Shown: positions 9,416-20,657 of the stretch, in pieces
Layout of the letters: each line of letters starts with the position of its first letter
Position numbering within the stretch: position 1 is the first letter of the stretch
Assembly: GCF_042186555.1 (NCBI RefSeq)
Contig: NC_133328.1
Span: 332,197,039 to 332,261,038, forward strand
Direction of reading: 5' to 3'
Origin: Aquarana catesbeiana
Lineage: Eukaryota > Chordata > Amphibia > Anura > Ranidae
DNA: 64,000 nt
The notes under the pieces: generated by a model
Seen by the model: only the letters and a program-made list of their open reading frames with translations
Database searches by the model: none
Told to the model about the DNA's origin: nothing
Made by a program: the position numbers and the translations under genes

Positions 9416-10013
9416 TTTTTTTTTTTAATTTTGGCCGGGGTTCCCCTTAATATCCATACCAGACCTGAAGGAATTTTGGTTCGGGGTTCCCCTTTGGGGA
9501 ATTCCCATGCCGTTTTTATCAATGAACTTCTATGTGTATTGTCGGCAATGCAATAGCCGCGGGTAGTTTTAAATGAGTTTTTTCCTTCAAAATGTCATTT
9601 TGCTGTCAGACTGTTCTAAACACAGGAAACATGCGCCCCTTTACAGGCATACTATAGACACCCCCCAGGTACGAAATTTAAAGGGATATTACACTTTTAT
9701 TGTTTGACTTTAAGCATTATTAAAATCACTGCTCCTGAAAAAACGGCCGTTTTTAAAACTTTTTTTTGCATTGATCCATGTCCCCTGGGGCAGGACCCAG
9801 GTCCCCAAACACTTTTTATGACAATAACTTGCATATTAGCCTTTAAAATTAGCACTTTTGATTATTCATGTTCGTGTCCCATAGACTTTAACGGTGTTCG
9901 CGTGTTCGAACGAACTTTTTTCCTGTTCGCATGTTCTGGTGCGAACCGAACAGGGGGGTGTTCGGCTCATCCCTACACTACACTAACGTTAAAATAATAT
10001 AGCTGCCTGCGGT

Positions 10014-11245
10014 AGTGATAAGATCAGGAAAACACCACTAACTTGTAGCTTTAACTGAACACTGTGCGCTACACTAACTTGTAGCTTTAGCTAAACACTG
10101 TTCAGTGGATGCACTACACTAACTTGTAGCTTTAGCTGAACACTGTGCAGAGGTCGCACTACACTAACTTGTAGCTTTAGCTGAACACTGTGTAGAGGTC
10201 GCACTACACTAACTTGTAACTTTAGCTGAACACTGTGCAGAGGTCGCACTACACTAACTTGTAGCTTTAGCTGAACACTGTGAGGAGGACACACTACACT
10301 AACTTGTAGCTTTAGCTGAACATTGTGAGATGGACGCACTACACTAACTTGTAGCTTTAGCTTAACACTGTGCAGAGGTCGCACTACACTAATGTGTAAA
10401 TAATTTAGCTGCCTGCAGTAGTAATAGGATCAGGAAAACACCACCAACCTTCTACAGATAGCTTTAGTTGAACACTGTGCAGAGGACGCACTACACTAAC
10501 GTTAAAATAATGTAGCTGTCTGTGGTAGTGATAGGATCAGGAAAACACCACTAACTTGTAGCTTTAGCTGAACACTGTTCAGGGGACGCACTACACTAAC
10601 TTGTAGTCTTAGCTGAACACTGTGCAGAGGTCGCACTATACTAACTTGTAGCTTTAGCTGAACACTGTTCAGAGGACGCACTACACTAACTTGTAGCTTT
10701 AGCTGAACACTGTGCAGAGGTCACACTACACTAACATGTAAATAATGTAGCTGCCTGCAGTAGTGATAGGATCAGGAAAACACCACCAACCTTCTACAGA
10801 TAGCTTTAGCTGAACACTGTGCAGAGGACGCACTACACTAACATTAAAATAATGTAGCTGCCTGCGGTAGTGATAGGATCAGGAAAACACCACTAACTTG
10901 TAGCTTTAGCTGAACACTGTTCAGAGGATGCACTACACTAACTTGTAGCTTTAGCTGAACACTGTGCAGAGGTCGCACTACACTAACTTGTAGCTTTATC
11001 TGAACACTGTTCAGAGGACGCACTACACTAACTTGTAGCTTTAGCTTAACACTGTGCACTACACTAATGTGTAGCTTTAGCTGAACACTGTTCAGAGGAC
11101 GCACTACACTAACTTGTAGCTTTAGCTGAACACTGTGCAGAGGTCGCACTACACTAACTTGTAGCTTTAGCTGAACACTGTGCAGAGGTCACACTAAACT
11201 AACTTGTAGCTTTAGCTGAACACTGTGAGGAAGACGCACTACACT
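10014..11245. repeat. 45-bp minisatellite with higher-order structure
   Basis: The unit runs GCACTACACTAACTTGTAGC and then TTTAGCTGAACACTGTGCAG; starts at 10156 and 10201 are exactly 45 bp apart. Longer spacer units containing TAGCTGCCTGC and GTGATAGGATCAGGAAAACACC interrupt the array near 10390, 10510, 10740 and 10850, giving a higher-order pattern. Because 45 is divisible by three, minus-strand frames stay open as 15-residue repeats, which is an artefact. Confidence 0.92.
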
Positions 11246-11420
11246 AACTGTAAATAGTCTAGCTGCCTGACTGTGGTACTAATAGGATCAGAAGAACACC
11301 AGCAATTTTCTTCAGGTAGCTGTAAATATTGTAACAACACAAGCCTGCCTGTCAGTAGGAAGATAATAACAGGAACAGATCTAGCTAAACTGAATACAGT
11401 GTATATATAAACACCTGGGA

Positions 11421-11423
<3 letters not shown>

Positions 11424-11472
<49 letters not shown>
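11424..11472. repeat. (AT)n microsatellite
   Basis: About 49 nt of alternating A and T. Confidence 0.95.
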
Positions 11473-11476
<4 letters not shown>

Positions 11477-11597
11477 ATACACTGTAAGTGCAGCTAACTG
11501 ACTGACTGTCCTGTCTAATCTTTCTAACTTAAATCAAATTACACTGTCTCTCTGTCTCTGTCTCTCAACGCCGGAACACACACTACACAGGGCCACT

Positions 11598-11720
11598 GTG
11601 CAGGCAGCCTTATATAGTGTGGGGCGTGTACTAAACCCTCTGAGCCATAATTGGCCAAAGCCACCCTGGCTTTGGCCAATTACAGCTCTCTCTACAGATG
11701 GCGCTGTGATTGGCCAAGCT
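11598..11720 (-). promoter_or_regulatory. Probable minus-strand Pol II promoter of the hAT element
   Basis: On the minus strand a TATA-like CTATATAAGG lies at 11617-11608. About 35-70 bp upstream is a perfect inverted repeat, ATTGGCCAAAGCC-ACCCT-GGCTTTGGCCAAT (11650-11680), which holds CCAAT boxes in both orientations and TTGGC/GCCAA half sites. A further ATTGGCCAAGC is at 11708. The layout near the end of a minus-strand hAT element suggests its own promoter; activity is inferred. Confidence 0.5.
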
Positions 11721-11984
11721 TGTGGGTCATAGTGCATGCTTGGCCAGTCATCAGCCAGCAATGCACTGCGATGCCGCAGTGAATTATGGGCCGTGATGCG
11801 CCACATGAATTTGGCACGAACGGCCCATATCATTCGCAATTCGGCGAATGGGCGAACAGATGATGTTCGAGTCGAACATGGGTTCGACTCGAACACGAAG
11901 CTCATCCCTACTGCTGAGTGATGTTTTATTTCAATTTGTTTTGCATTTTGTAATTGGCTCTTTGTATCTTTGTTACACAACATT

Positions 11985-12460
11985 TTTCTTTTTAAAACTC
12001 CTAAAAGTGGTTGCATTCTTAAAGTAAAAAACCTTCTGTGCTGCAGGAACCCCCAGCCCCCCTTATATTTACCTGAGCCTGATCCCAATCCAACGATGTG
12101 CACAAGAGCAGTGACTCTTGACGTTGTCTCCCTCCTCACTGGGTAGATTAATAGGAAAGGAAGCCAATGGCTCCCACTGCTGTCAATCAAATGCTGTGAT
12201 GAGGGATCAGTTGCAGGGCCGAGCCCCTGGTCTGTGTCAGTAGATGCAGACAGGGTGGCTTGGGAGCGAGCCTGCATGAGTGCCCCCATTGAAAGCAGTT
12301 TTATAGGGGGGCACTTGATGGGAGATGGGAGAGCCTGCAGGGCCACCAGAAGAAGAGAATTGGGGCTGCTCTGTGTAAAACCATTTTGAAGAGCAGGAAA
12401 GTATATATGTTTATTTTTTTTAATTAAAAAAAACCTGAAGCTTAATGTTACTTTAAATAG
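11985..12460. mobile_element. GC-rich non-autonomous element, family A, copy 1
   Basis: Shares blocks with 14495-15420 and 56503-58195: AAGTGGTTG near the start, TTTACCTGAGCC, CCAATGGCTCCCACTGCTGT followed by CAATCAAA, CAGGGCCGAG, GGCTGCTCTGTG and AAAACC near the end. There is no coding capacity that looks like a transposase; the long minus-strand frame at 11534-12346 crosses element borders and is not a gene. The class is unknown; the TTAAAG-type ends suggest TTAA target use. Confidence 0.65.
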
Positions 12461-13703
12461 TATGATTTATTATTGTTTTCAGTCTTCAGTTTATGGGCAT
12501 AAAATGCTTTTTACATATAGCTAGTACAGATCACAATTATTACATTTTTTTCTTAATATATTTCATGATTTACGTGTCACATTTAAAAAATGTGCTAACA
12601 CCATACCCAATGTACCCAATGGAATTAATGTGGAATGTGGCACAAATATGTAATCAGACATTTTGACATTTCATTAGCTAATAAGCTGTATCAATTTAAA
12701 AAAAAAAATCTACATTTTCTGTTTATTCAACAAAAAAAGCTATGTTTATAAAATAACAACGTAGCACTTGATGAAAACTACCTTGATTAATTAATCAATT
12801 AGTATACATACCTGTTTACAATGGACAGATTACTATTTCAATGCTAATTAAACTCATATTATCACATCAGCAAGTGGTCAATTAGGAATCACACATTACC
12901 AATTAGCTAATTAACTCACATCTGCAAATTCAACCTAGATAAAAACATCATTTGTAGGGCTTAATATTTTAAGTCTCATCTATCTGCATATCATGCTCAT
13001 CACAAAGCTACTCAGCAAAACCCCGAAGGTGAATGACTTTCTGTGTTCCAAGGAAATGATATTATTGTGAGTACAATGTATATTATTTACTTCCTATGAG
13101 TGACAAGAAAAAAAGTTGTTTAAGAGCGCCATACACCACATGTTGTGGTCTTTAAGAAGATCATTTTGGATGCAGTTGAGGACTCCTTTCTCAGGTAGGT
13201 AACATCATTTTGCCCTTTGGTAATGAATAAATAGTGTACGTGCAACTTCTATTATTGTTTTTTTATGATATTTCTATGTATGAACTGTGGTTTTTACGCA
13301 TTCACATATTGCATCCAATATTTTATGGTGGGATAACCCCAGGCCCAATTTTTTCTAATACCACTGTTGTATCTTACTCGATCAACTGTTGTATCTTAGA
13401 TCAAGTTTCACATCCCTGTGGACCATATTTGAAATGTATATTCTAGAATTTTTATTTAGTCTGTTGCCTTGGTTTTTGATACTCGGTAGTTTTATTTATG
13501 ACAACAGATTTTATTCTGCTCTCCTATAACCATGATAGCAACACATTCAAGTGAATGGTGGTGCTTGTGTGGGGTCCAAGGGGTTAAAACAGGCAGTGAG
13601 GGGGCAATACAATGCCTCTTCACCAGCTGTCAAATTAGCTCTGAATAGCTATCCAAATCTCTCTTCAGAGAGCATTGTACACATGAATGAGTCTTTAGGA
13701 TGA
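12461..13703. other. AT-rich DNA, nothing recognised
   Basis: No reading frame, repeat or RNA gene that I can support. Confidence 0.6.
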
Positions 13704-13870
13704 CATTATGACTGGTGTGGAGGTGATCAGGGACAGTATGATTGTTGTGCTGGTGATTAGGGACACTGTGACTGGTGTGACAGTGATCAGGTACACTGTG
13801 ACTGGTGTGACAGCTATCAGGTACACTGTGACTGGTGCATCAATGATTAGGAACACTGTGACTGGCAGCA
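13704..13870. repeat. 30-bp minisatellite
   Basis: About five units; CACTGTGACTGGTGTGACAG recurs at 13764, 13794 and 13824 with diverged units on both sides. Period 30 bp. Confidence 0.85.
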
Positions 13871-14494
13871 CTGGTCTGGTAACATTGTACTGCTGTGGTG
13901 AAGATCAGAGTCAATGACTGGCAGCACTGACACACAGTGATATCAGAGCCACCAGCCATTGTACATGATCACCAACACGGCAGTATAACACCATAGTGAC
14001 AATGCACTTGCTCAGTATGCAAAAAAAAGTTTCCTATTTTTTACAATGTTTGTACTTATTTGGGACTTATTGTCACCACAGCTGTGCAGTGTCACCATAG
14101 TGGTGATTGTGTGTTTTTTGTTTTTTTTTTTTTTTGTTTTACACTGTGGCTTATCACAGTTATAATGACTGTGTTAGCAATCAGTTTCCTAACTTTTCAA
14201 ATGCTGCATTAATTCAGTATTTGTATTCATTGTTTACTATTGTGATTGCTGTGATTAGTCTGCGTGAATCAAAGGCTTTGTTTACGACTACTATTCTGAT
14301 TGCTGTGATTGTGTCTGGGAGATACAGCGATCACAAGTCATGCTGCTACATGGCCTCTGGGGCTGCACATGAGCAGCAAGAAAGGGAGGATTTACAGGTT
14401 CATCCTTCCAGATCAACAAAGTTTCCATTTGGCCATATATTGTGACATAGCCAGATGTGGTTAAAGGAATTGTGCATTTTTAATGTTGCACATT

Positions 14495-15420
14495 AAAGGG
14501 GTTGTAAACCCTCAGGTTTTTTCACCTTAATGCATCCTATGCATTAAGGTGAAAAAACACCTGGCAGTTACAGTCCCCCTGCCCCCCATTTTACTTACCT
14601 GAGCCCCTTCATCTCTTCGGCGGGGATGCACTGTCCCTCTCGCCATGGGGTCCCAGCTCTTGATTATTACATTTATAATAATCAAGATTATATTTAAAGC
14701 AGCGCAGCCATTGGCTCCCACTTCTGTCAATCAAATCCAATGATGTGCCAGGGGGGCAGGGCCGAGTCTGGCATACGTGTCTGTGGACCCAAATGCTGGA
14801 CTTGGGAGCGCGCCCGCAAGGTAACCCTGCTCGGGAGAGCACTTCTCCTAGGGGGTTATGTCATGCGGGGAGGAGCTACGAGAGCCACTGAAGACCCCAG
14901 AAGAGGATTTCGGGGGCCACTCTGTGCAAAACAAGCTGTACAGTGGAGGTAAGTATGACATGTTTGTTATTTAAAAAAAAAAAAAATCCTTTATGCCGTG
15001 TACACAGGACCGGACTTTTCGACAGCAAAGACGGAACGAATCCACTGGACAATTCGATCATGTGTGGGCTTCATCGGACCTTTGCTGTCGAAAAATCAGA
15101 CGGACTTTAGAAATAGAACATGTTTCAAATTTTTTCCGATGGACTCGAGTCCAGTCGAAAAATTAGTTCGTCTGTATGGTAGTCCGATGGACGAACAATG
15201 ACGCAAGGGCAGCTACTGGCTATGAACTTCCTGATTGTAGTCCGGTCATACGTCCTCACTTTCGAATCAGTTGGACTTTGGTGTGATTGTGTATAGGCAA
15301 GTCCGTTGCGTCAGAACTCTGTCAGAACTCCGTCGAAAGTCTATCAAAGAGTCCTTCGGAGTTCAGTCCGTCAAAAGTCCGCTCGTGTGTACGCGGCTTA
15401 ACAATCACTTTAAGCCACAT
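14495..15420. mobile_element. Family A non-autonomous element, copy 2, with nested insertion
   Basis: Starts TTAAAGGGGTTGTAAACCCTC and ends with CACTTTAAG. It carries a hairpin with a perfect inverted repeat (CACCTTAATGCAT-CCT-ATGCATTAAGGTG, 14522-14550) and the family landmarks GCCATTGGCTCCCACTTCTG and GCAGGGCCGAG. It is split by the element at 14995-15398. Confidence 0.7.
14995..15398. mobile_element. Small inverted-repeat element (MITE) nested in family A copy 2
   Basis: Left end GCCGTGTACACAGGACCGGA, right end (complement) GCCGCGTACACACGAGCGGA, both followed by CTTTT(C)GAC. It is flanked by TTA-like sequence, which would suit PIF/Harbinger, but the duplication is too short to be sure. 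It contains no ORF of interest. Confidence 0.75.
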
Positions 15421-16364
15421 TAAAAGTTTGCAAATAGGTCCTTAAAAGGGCAGAAAAAAAACACAAGACTCAGCTCCTATATACTTTGATGGAATATGTG
15501 TGCTGTGTTTGGGGATTTACCAGTTTCCTGCTGTGTTTAGTAAATGTTCAGTGAACTTTTCAGGGTTCACTCATCGCTATTGATGGTCACAGCCTGGAGT
15601 GTTGTTTGCAAGTATGTTTTATTCTTTTCACTCTACGGACAAAATTCTAACTTACCAAGATCTACAGCTTTAACTTACTAAGAAGACTCAGAAGTAGAAA
15701 CAAATGTAGTAAATTTCAGCTTGAGTCACCAAGTATTCTTTTCTTAGTTTACCTATCTAAATGTCCCTTGCTCAGTAACTAAATAAAGCAAGGGCAGACT
15801 GAAAGTGTTAAGTACTGAAATAACTAAGGCAGAATGAACAAAAGAGATACACTCATTTGCACCACTGACTGATTGATTGAGAGAACATTTTCCAATAGGC
15901 TGGTTGTACACAACTTGCGTACAAACAGCCTGCCCATAAATGGATCAAAATGTGGCCATTCCTTGCTGAACTGGCTGAATTTCAATCCATGCATGGCTAA
16001 CCCAGCACAAGAGTGGGACAAACAGAGACATATCCAATTAGGATACATGAATGCATAGAACAGACTGTTGTGGCAGTACATTTGGTAACATCAACAATTG
16101 TTTACTTCAAAACTACAATTGCAGTATGTGTAGGGGGATCTGCTGTTTTGAAAATTTCCTGAACATGACTAATTATTTGAATGAAACACATGTTACATTT
16201 TAATAAAAAGTAGTCCTCAACAAATCACCGTGATACAATATGGCTGAAAAGTGAGAAATATTTATTTTTTACCAAAAAAAAAAAAAAAAAAAAGATTCTG
16301 ATGAAGAAATACAATTTTAAAAGTCCAGTAGTGTTCACCAACTTTGTCATTTCTATATGTTTAC
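15421..16364. other. AT-rich DNA with a degenerate repeat at about 15850-16075
   Basis: No gene recognised. The stretch 15850-16075 has short motifs (GCCTGCCCATA, GCTGAACTGGCTGA) resembling those at 54450-54500, so it may be an old copy of that element. A poly-A tract lies at 16275-16293. Confidence 0.4.
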
Positions 16365-16925
16365 TTAAAGGATAAGTTCACCTTTGTACACTTTGCTCCC
16401 CTATGTACCAATACAGCATTCACGTACTTTTTTGCAAAAATATCAAAGCTTTCCATTAAATCTACAATCACTTAATTTTCTTGTGTTAATCCATGTTTCC
16501 AGACATTTCCATTAGTAATGTCTTCTTCCTGATCAGACTTTAGGTCATGACACAGGAAGGAGTTGACTGGCTGATCTCATTAGCGCACACTCTGCATCAT
16601 CCACCACCCATTCCCAGGTGCACGTTTTATAAATGTGATCACCCTTCTCATTAAATGCACAATCAGATTGCATAGAGTATGGCCATCTTTATACAAATAC
16701 ATAGGAGGGAGTGGACAGAAACACTCAGCTGTCAAGCCCCGTTCACAACTCTGCATAGCGGAACTCACATGAATTTTTTTTTTTTTTTTTTAGTGAGGGG
16801 GGAGGCATTTTCAGTCATCACACATAGGGCAGCCCATCCACCTGAATGGGCTGCCCTACATGCAGCAATCGCCCAAAGAAGCTTCAGGACTATTTTTAGA
16901 GTGGAGCTTGGTGTGTTTTTTACTG

Positions 16926-16959
<34 letters not shown>

Positions 16960-17255
16960 GTGCAGTGCATTTCTGAAATGTAAGGAAATGCACAGATGTG
17001 AATGGAGCCTTATTGTTCTGTGTTAATGCACCAATTTCACTTTCAGGCCCCATTCACATCTAGCACATCTAGCTTGTTGGTTACATGTGGTTAATGGGAC
17101 ATTTTGGCATTTTTCTGGGTTGTGTGATTTTTATTGTGCATTTTGCAGAATTTGCCCCTTGTTTTTTTCACATAGCAAAATGTGTGTTTGGTGTCCCATT
17201 AACATTTAATGGTACTGAAAGTGCAACTAGTAATTTTAGGTGTATAAACGTGGCC

Positions 17256-17431
17256 ATACACTATACAATCTGATTGTACGATCTCCTTTAGATTTACCAA
17301 ATGTATATAATAGGAGGAAACACCTATCTAGTCAATCACTCTGTATCCAATCAGGCAGGCCCTGAACTACATAGTTGATGGTAGATCTAAAGGAGATTGT
17401 ACAATTACATTGTATAGATTGTAAGTGTTAA
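17256..17431. repeat. Small inverted-repeat segment in the loop of the outer palindrome
   Basis: ATACACTATACAATCTGATTGTAC with AGATCTCC-like sequence on the left is mirrored by GGAGATTGTACAATTACATTGTATAG on the right (17266-17300 against 17390-17425). This looks like another MITE, now cut by the neighbouring insertion. Confidence 0.5.
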
Positions 17432-19619
17432 ATAGGGATGAGGCGAACACCCCCCTGTTCGGTTCGCACCAGAACAGGCGAAAAATTTGTTCAAACATGC
17501 AAACACCGTTAAAGTCTATGGGACACGAACATGGATAATCAAAAGTGCTAATTTTAAAGGCTTATATGAAAGTTATTATCATAAAAAGTGTTTGGGGACC
17601 CGGGTCCTGCCCCAGGGGACATGGATCAATGCAAAAAAGTTTTAAAAACTGACTTTTTTTCGGGAGCAGTGATTTTAATAATGCTTAAAGTGAAACAATA
17701 AAAGTGTAATATCCCTTTAAATTTCATACCTGAGGGGTGTCTATAGTATACCTGTAAAGGGGCGCATGTTTTCCGTTTTTAGAACAGCAAAATGACATTT
17801 CAAAGGGAAAAAAAGTCATTCAAAACTACTCGCGGCTATTAATGAATTGCCGGTCCGACAATACACATAGAAGTTCATTGATAAAAATGAACTTTTATCA
17901 ATTTAGGGGGTCCCCCTAAATTCCATACCAGGCCCTTTAGGTCTGGTATGGATATTAAGGGGAACCCCGGCCAAAATAAAATAAAAAAAAAAGGTGTGGT
18001 GTCCCCCTCAAAATCTATACCAGACCCTTTAGGTCTGGTATGGATTTAAAGGGGAACTCTGCGCCAAAGTTAAAAAAAATGGCATGGGGTCCCCCCAAAA
18101 ATCCATACCAGACCCTTATCTGAGCACGCAACCTGGCAGACCGCAGGAAAAGAGGGGGGATGAGAGAGCGCCCCCCTCCTGAACTGTACCAGGCCACATG
18201 CCCTCAACATTGGGAGGGTGCTTTGGGGTAGCCCCCCAAAACACCTTGTCTCCATGTTGATGAGGACAAGGGCCTCATCCCCACAACCCTGGCTGGTGGT
18301 TGTGGGGGTCTGCAGGCGGCTTATTGGATTCTGGAAGCCCCATTTAACAAGGGGACCCCCAGATCCCGGCCCTCCCCCCTGTGTGAAATGGTAAGGGGGT
18401 ACAAAAGTAACCCTACCATTTCACTAAAAAAGTGTCAAAAATGTTAAAATGACAAGAGACAGTTTTCGACAATTCCTTTATTTAAATGCTTCTTCTTTCT
18501 TCTGTCTTCTTTCTTCTTTCTGCTTTCTTCTATGTTCTATTTCCCTTAATTTTTTTCCTCCATCTTCTTCTGGTTCTTCTGGTTCTTCCTCCGGTGTTCT
18601 CGTCTGACATCTTCCTCTGCGGCATCGGCGTCTTCTTCCCTTCTTCTCCTCGGGCCGCTCCGCATCCATGATGGCATGGAGGGGGGCTCCCGTTGTGTGA
18701 CGCTTCTCTGTTCATCTTCTTCTGTTCATCTTCTTATCTTCATCTTCTTTTCGGGCTGCTCCGCATCCATGATGGCATGGAGGGAGGCTCCCGCTGTTTG
18801 ACGCTTCTCCTCTTCTGACGGTTCTTGAATAACGTGGGGCAGGGCCACCCGATGACCCCGCCCCCCTCCGACGCACAGGGACTTGACGGGACTTCCCTGT
18901 GGCATTCCCCGTGACGTCAGAGGGGGGCGGGGTCCCCCGTTATTTAAGAACCATCAGAAGAGGAGAAGCGTCACACAGCGGGAGCCTCCCTCCATGCCAT
19001 CATGGATGCAGAGCGGCCCGAGGAGAAGAAGGGAAGAAGATGCCAATGCTGCAGAGGAAGATGCCGAATGAGAACACCGGAGGAAGAACCAGAAGAACCA
19101 AAAGAAGAAGATGGATGAAGAAACCGAAGGAAGATAGAAGAAAGAAGAAAGAAGATAGAAGAAAGAAGAAGCATTTAAATAAAGGAATTGTTAAAAACTG
19201 TCTCTTGTCAGTTTTAACATTTTTGACAGTTTTTTTGTGAAATGGGCCTTACCATTTCACACAGGGGGGAGGACCGGGATCTGGGGGTCCCCTTGTTAAA
19301 GCGGGCTTCCAGATTCTAAGTCCCCCGCCCGCAGACCCCCACAACCACCGACGAAGGGTTGTGGGGATGAGGCCCTTGTCCTCATCAACATGGGGACAAG
19401 GTGTTTTGGGGGCTACCCCAAAGCACCCTCCCAATGTTGAGGGCATGTGGCCTGTTATGGTTCAGGAGGGGGGGCACTTTCTCATCCCCCCTCTTTTCCT
19501 GCGGCCTGCCAGGTTGTGTGCTCAGATAAGGGTCTGGTATGGATTTTGGGGGGGACCCCACGCCTTTTTTTTTTTTTTTTAATTTTGGCGCGAGGTTCCC
19601 CTTAAAATCCATACCAGAC
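17432..19619. mobile_element. Second copy of the giant palindromic element, right end missing
   Basis: Starts TAGGGATGAGGCGAACACCC and follows the 1521-9975 element closely, including GCAAAATGACATTT uninterrupted at 17788 (the site L1-A uses in the first copy). The centre lies near 18905. The right arm stops at GGTATGGATTTT…CCATACCAGACC (19619) and runs directly into the outer palindrome's right arm, so several hundred bp of this copy are lost. It is more diverged than the first copy. Confidence 0.8.
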
Positions 19620-20657
19620 CATGTTTATACACCTAAAATTACTAGTTGTGCTTTCAGTGCCATTAATGTTATTGGCACACCAAACACAGAAGCAAACACA
19701 TATTTTGCCATGTGAAAAAAATAAGGGGCAAATACTGCAAAACACACAAACACACAACCCACAAAACACCAAAATGTCCCATTAACCAAATTTAGCACAG
19801 CTTATTGAAATCAACGGGCTGCCCTATGTGTGTCACAGTCAAAACGAGACACAAAATGTGCGCTCCCACTATGCTAGATGTGAATGGGGCCTGAAAGTGA
19901 AATTGGTGCAATAACACAAGAACAATGAGGCTCCATTAACATCTGTGCGTTTCCTTGCATTTCAGAAATACACTGCACCAAAAATCGCAGGAAAAAACAC
20001 ACCAAGCTCCACTCTAAAAAAAAAAAAAAAAAAAAAAACTGAAGATTTTTTGCGGTGATTGCTGTGTGTAGGGCAGCACATTTAGGTGGATGGGCTGCCC
20101 TATGTGTGATGAATGAAAATGCTCAAATGCCTCCCCACCTCACTTAAAAAAAAAAAAAAAAAACGCATGTGGGAATACAAGTTCCCACTATGCAGAGTTG
20201 TAAACGGGGCTTGACAGCTGAGTGTTTCTGTCCACTCTCTTCTATGTATTTGTATAATACACTATGCAATCTGATTGTACATTGTGTATTTAGTGAGAAG
20301 GATATGAAATCTGATTGTACATTGTGTATTTAGTGAGAAGGGTAATCACTGATTGATTGCATTTCATTTAAAAAAACGTGCACCTGGGAATGGGTTGGTG
20401 GATGATGCAGAGTGTGTACTAATGAGGTCAGCTGGTCAACTCCTTCCTGTGTCACGACCTAAAGTCTGATCAGGAAGAAGACATTACTAATGGAAATGTC
20501 TGGATACATGGATGAGCACAAGAAAAGTAAGTGACTGTAGATTTTATGGAAAGTTTTGATATTTTTGCAAAAAAAAGTACATGAATGCTATACTGCTGCA
20601 TAGTGGAGCTGGAATTTAGAAGATTAAAAAAAGTGTACAAGTGAACTTACCAATTAA

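Larger units (their letters stand above)
1521..9975. mobile_element. Giant palindromic element (about 2.8 kb without insertion) with hAT-like ends
   Basis: The ends are TAGGGATGAGCCGAACACC at 1521 and its reverse complement ending at 9975. The two arms are near-identical inverted repeats meeting at about 8525 (…GGGAAGTCCCGTCAAGTC on either side of a CGTGACGTCAC centre). The left arm is 1521-1907 plus 7530-8520 and the right arm is about 8530-9975; L1-A interrupts the left arm. The arms contain G and C runs, an A- or T-run, GGTATGGAT repeats and purine-rich stretches coding for nothing plausible. No transposase is present. The end motif resembles the end at 11910, so it is probably a non-autonomous hAT derivative. 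I found no clear target-site duplication. Confidence 0.8.
9976..11910 (-). mobile_element. Probable 5' portion of the hAT element, with end TAGGGATGAGC
   Basis: The right end is …AAGCTCATCCCTA at 11910, which on the minus strand reads TAGGGATGAGCTTCGTGTTC, similar to the ends of the inserted palindrome. Going leftwards the region holds a CCAAT/TATA promoter, an untranslated leader, an (AT)n tract and a 45-bp minisatellite, and then the palindrome separates it from the transposase remnant at 966-1435. CTGCCTG-containing sequence occurs on both sides of the palindrome (1500 and 10005), consistent with one interrupted element. The left end is not seen. Confidence 0.55.
16365..20657. mobile_element. 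Outer palindromic element with TTAA ends, containing other elements in its loop
   Basis: The left end is TTAAAGGATAAGTTCACC (16365) and the right end is the imperfect complement …GTGAACTTACCAATTAA (20657). The arms, 16365-17255 and about 19618-20657, match in inverted order: TGCACGTTTT/AAAACGTGCACC (16620/20375), GATCAGACTTTAGGTC/GACCTAAAGTCTGATC (16531/20457), TAGGTGTATAAAC/GTTTATACACCTA (17237/19622). The arms are diverged, so this is old. No transposase is present. The TTAA at both ends suggests piggyBac- or Kolobok-type target use. Confidence 0.75.

Noticed and set aside
10091..11149. Minus-strand frames made of 15-residue repeats
   Set aside because: A 45-bp tandem repeat keeps one frame open automatically; there are no unique flanking coding sequences.
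11534..12346. 270-codon minus-strand frame
   Set aside because: It crosses the hAT promoter/end and the border with another repeat, and reads no recognisable domain.
14107..14445. 112-codon frame after a poly-T run
   Set aside because: It begins in a T run, has no recognisable domain, and overlaps ordinary AT-rich sequence.
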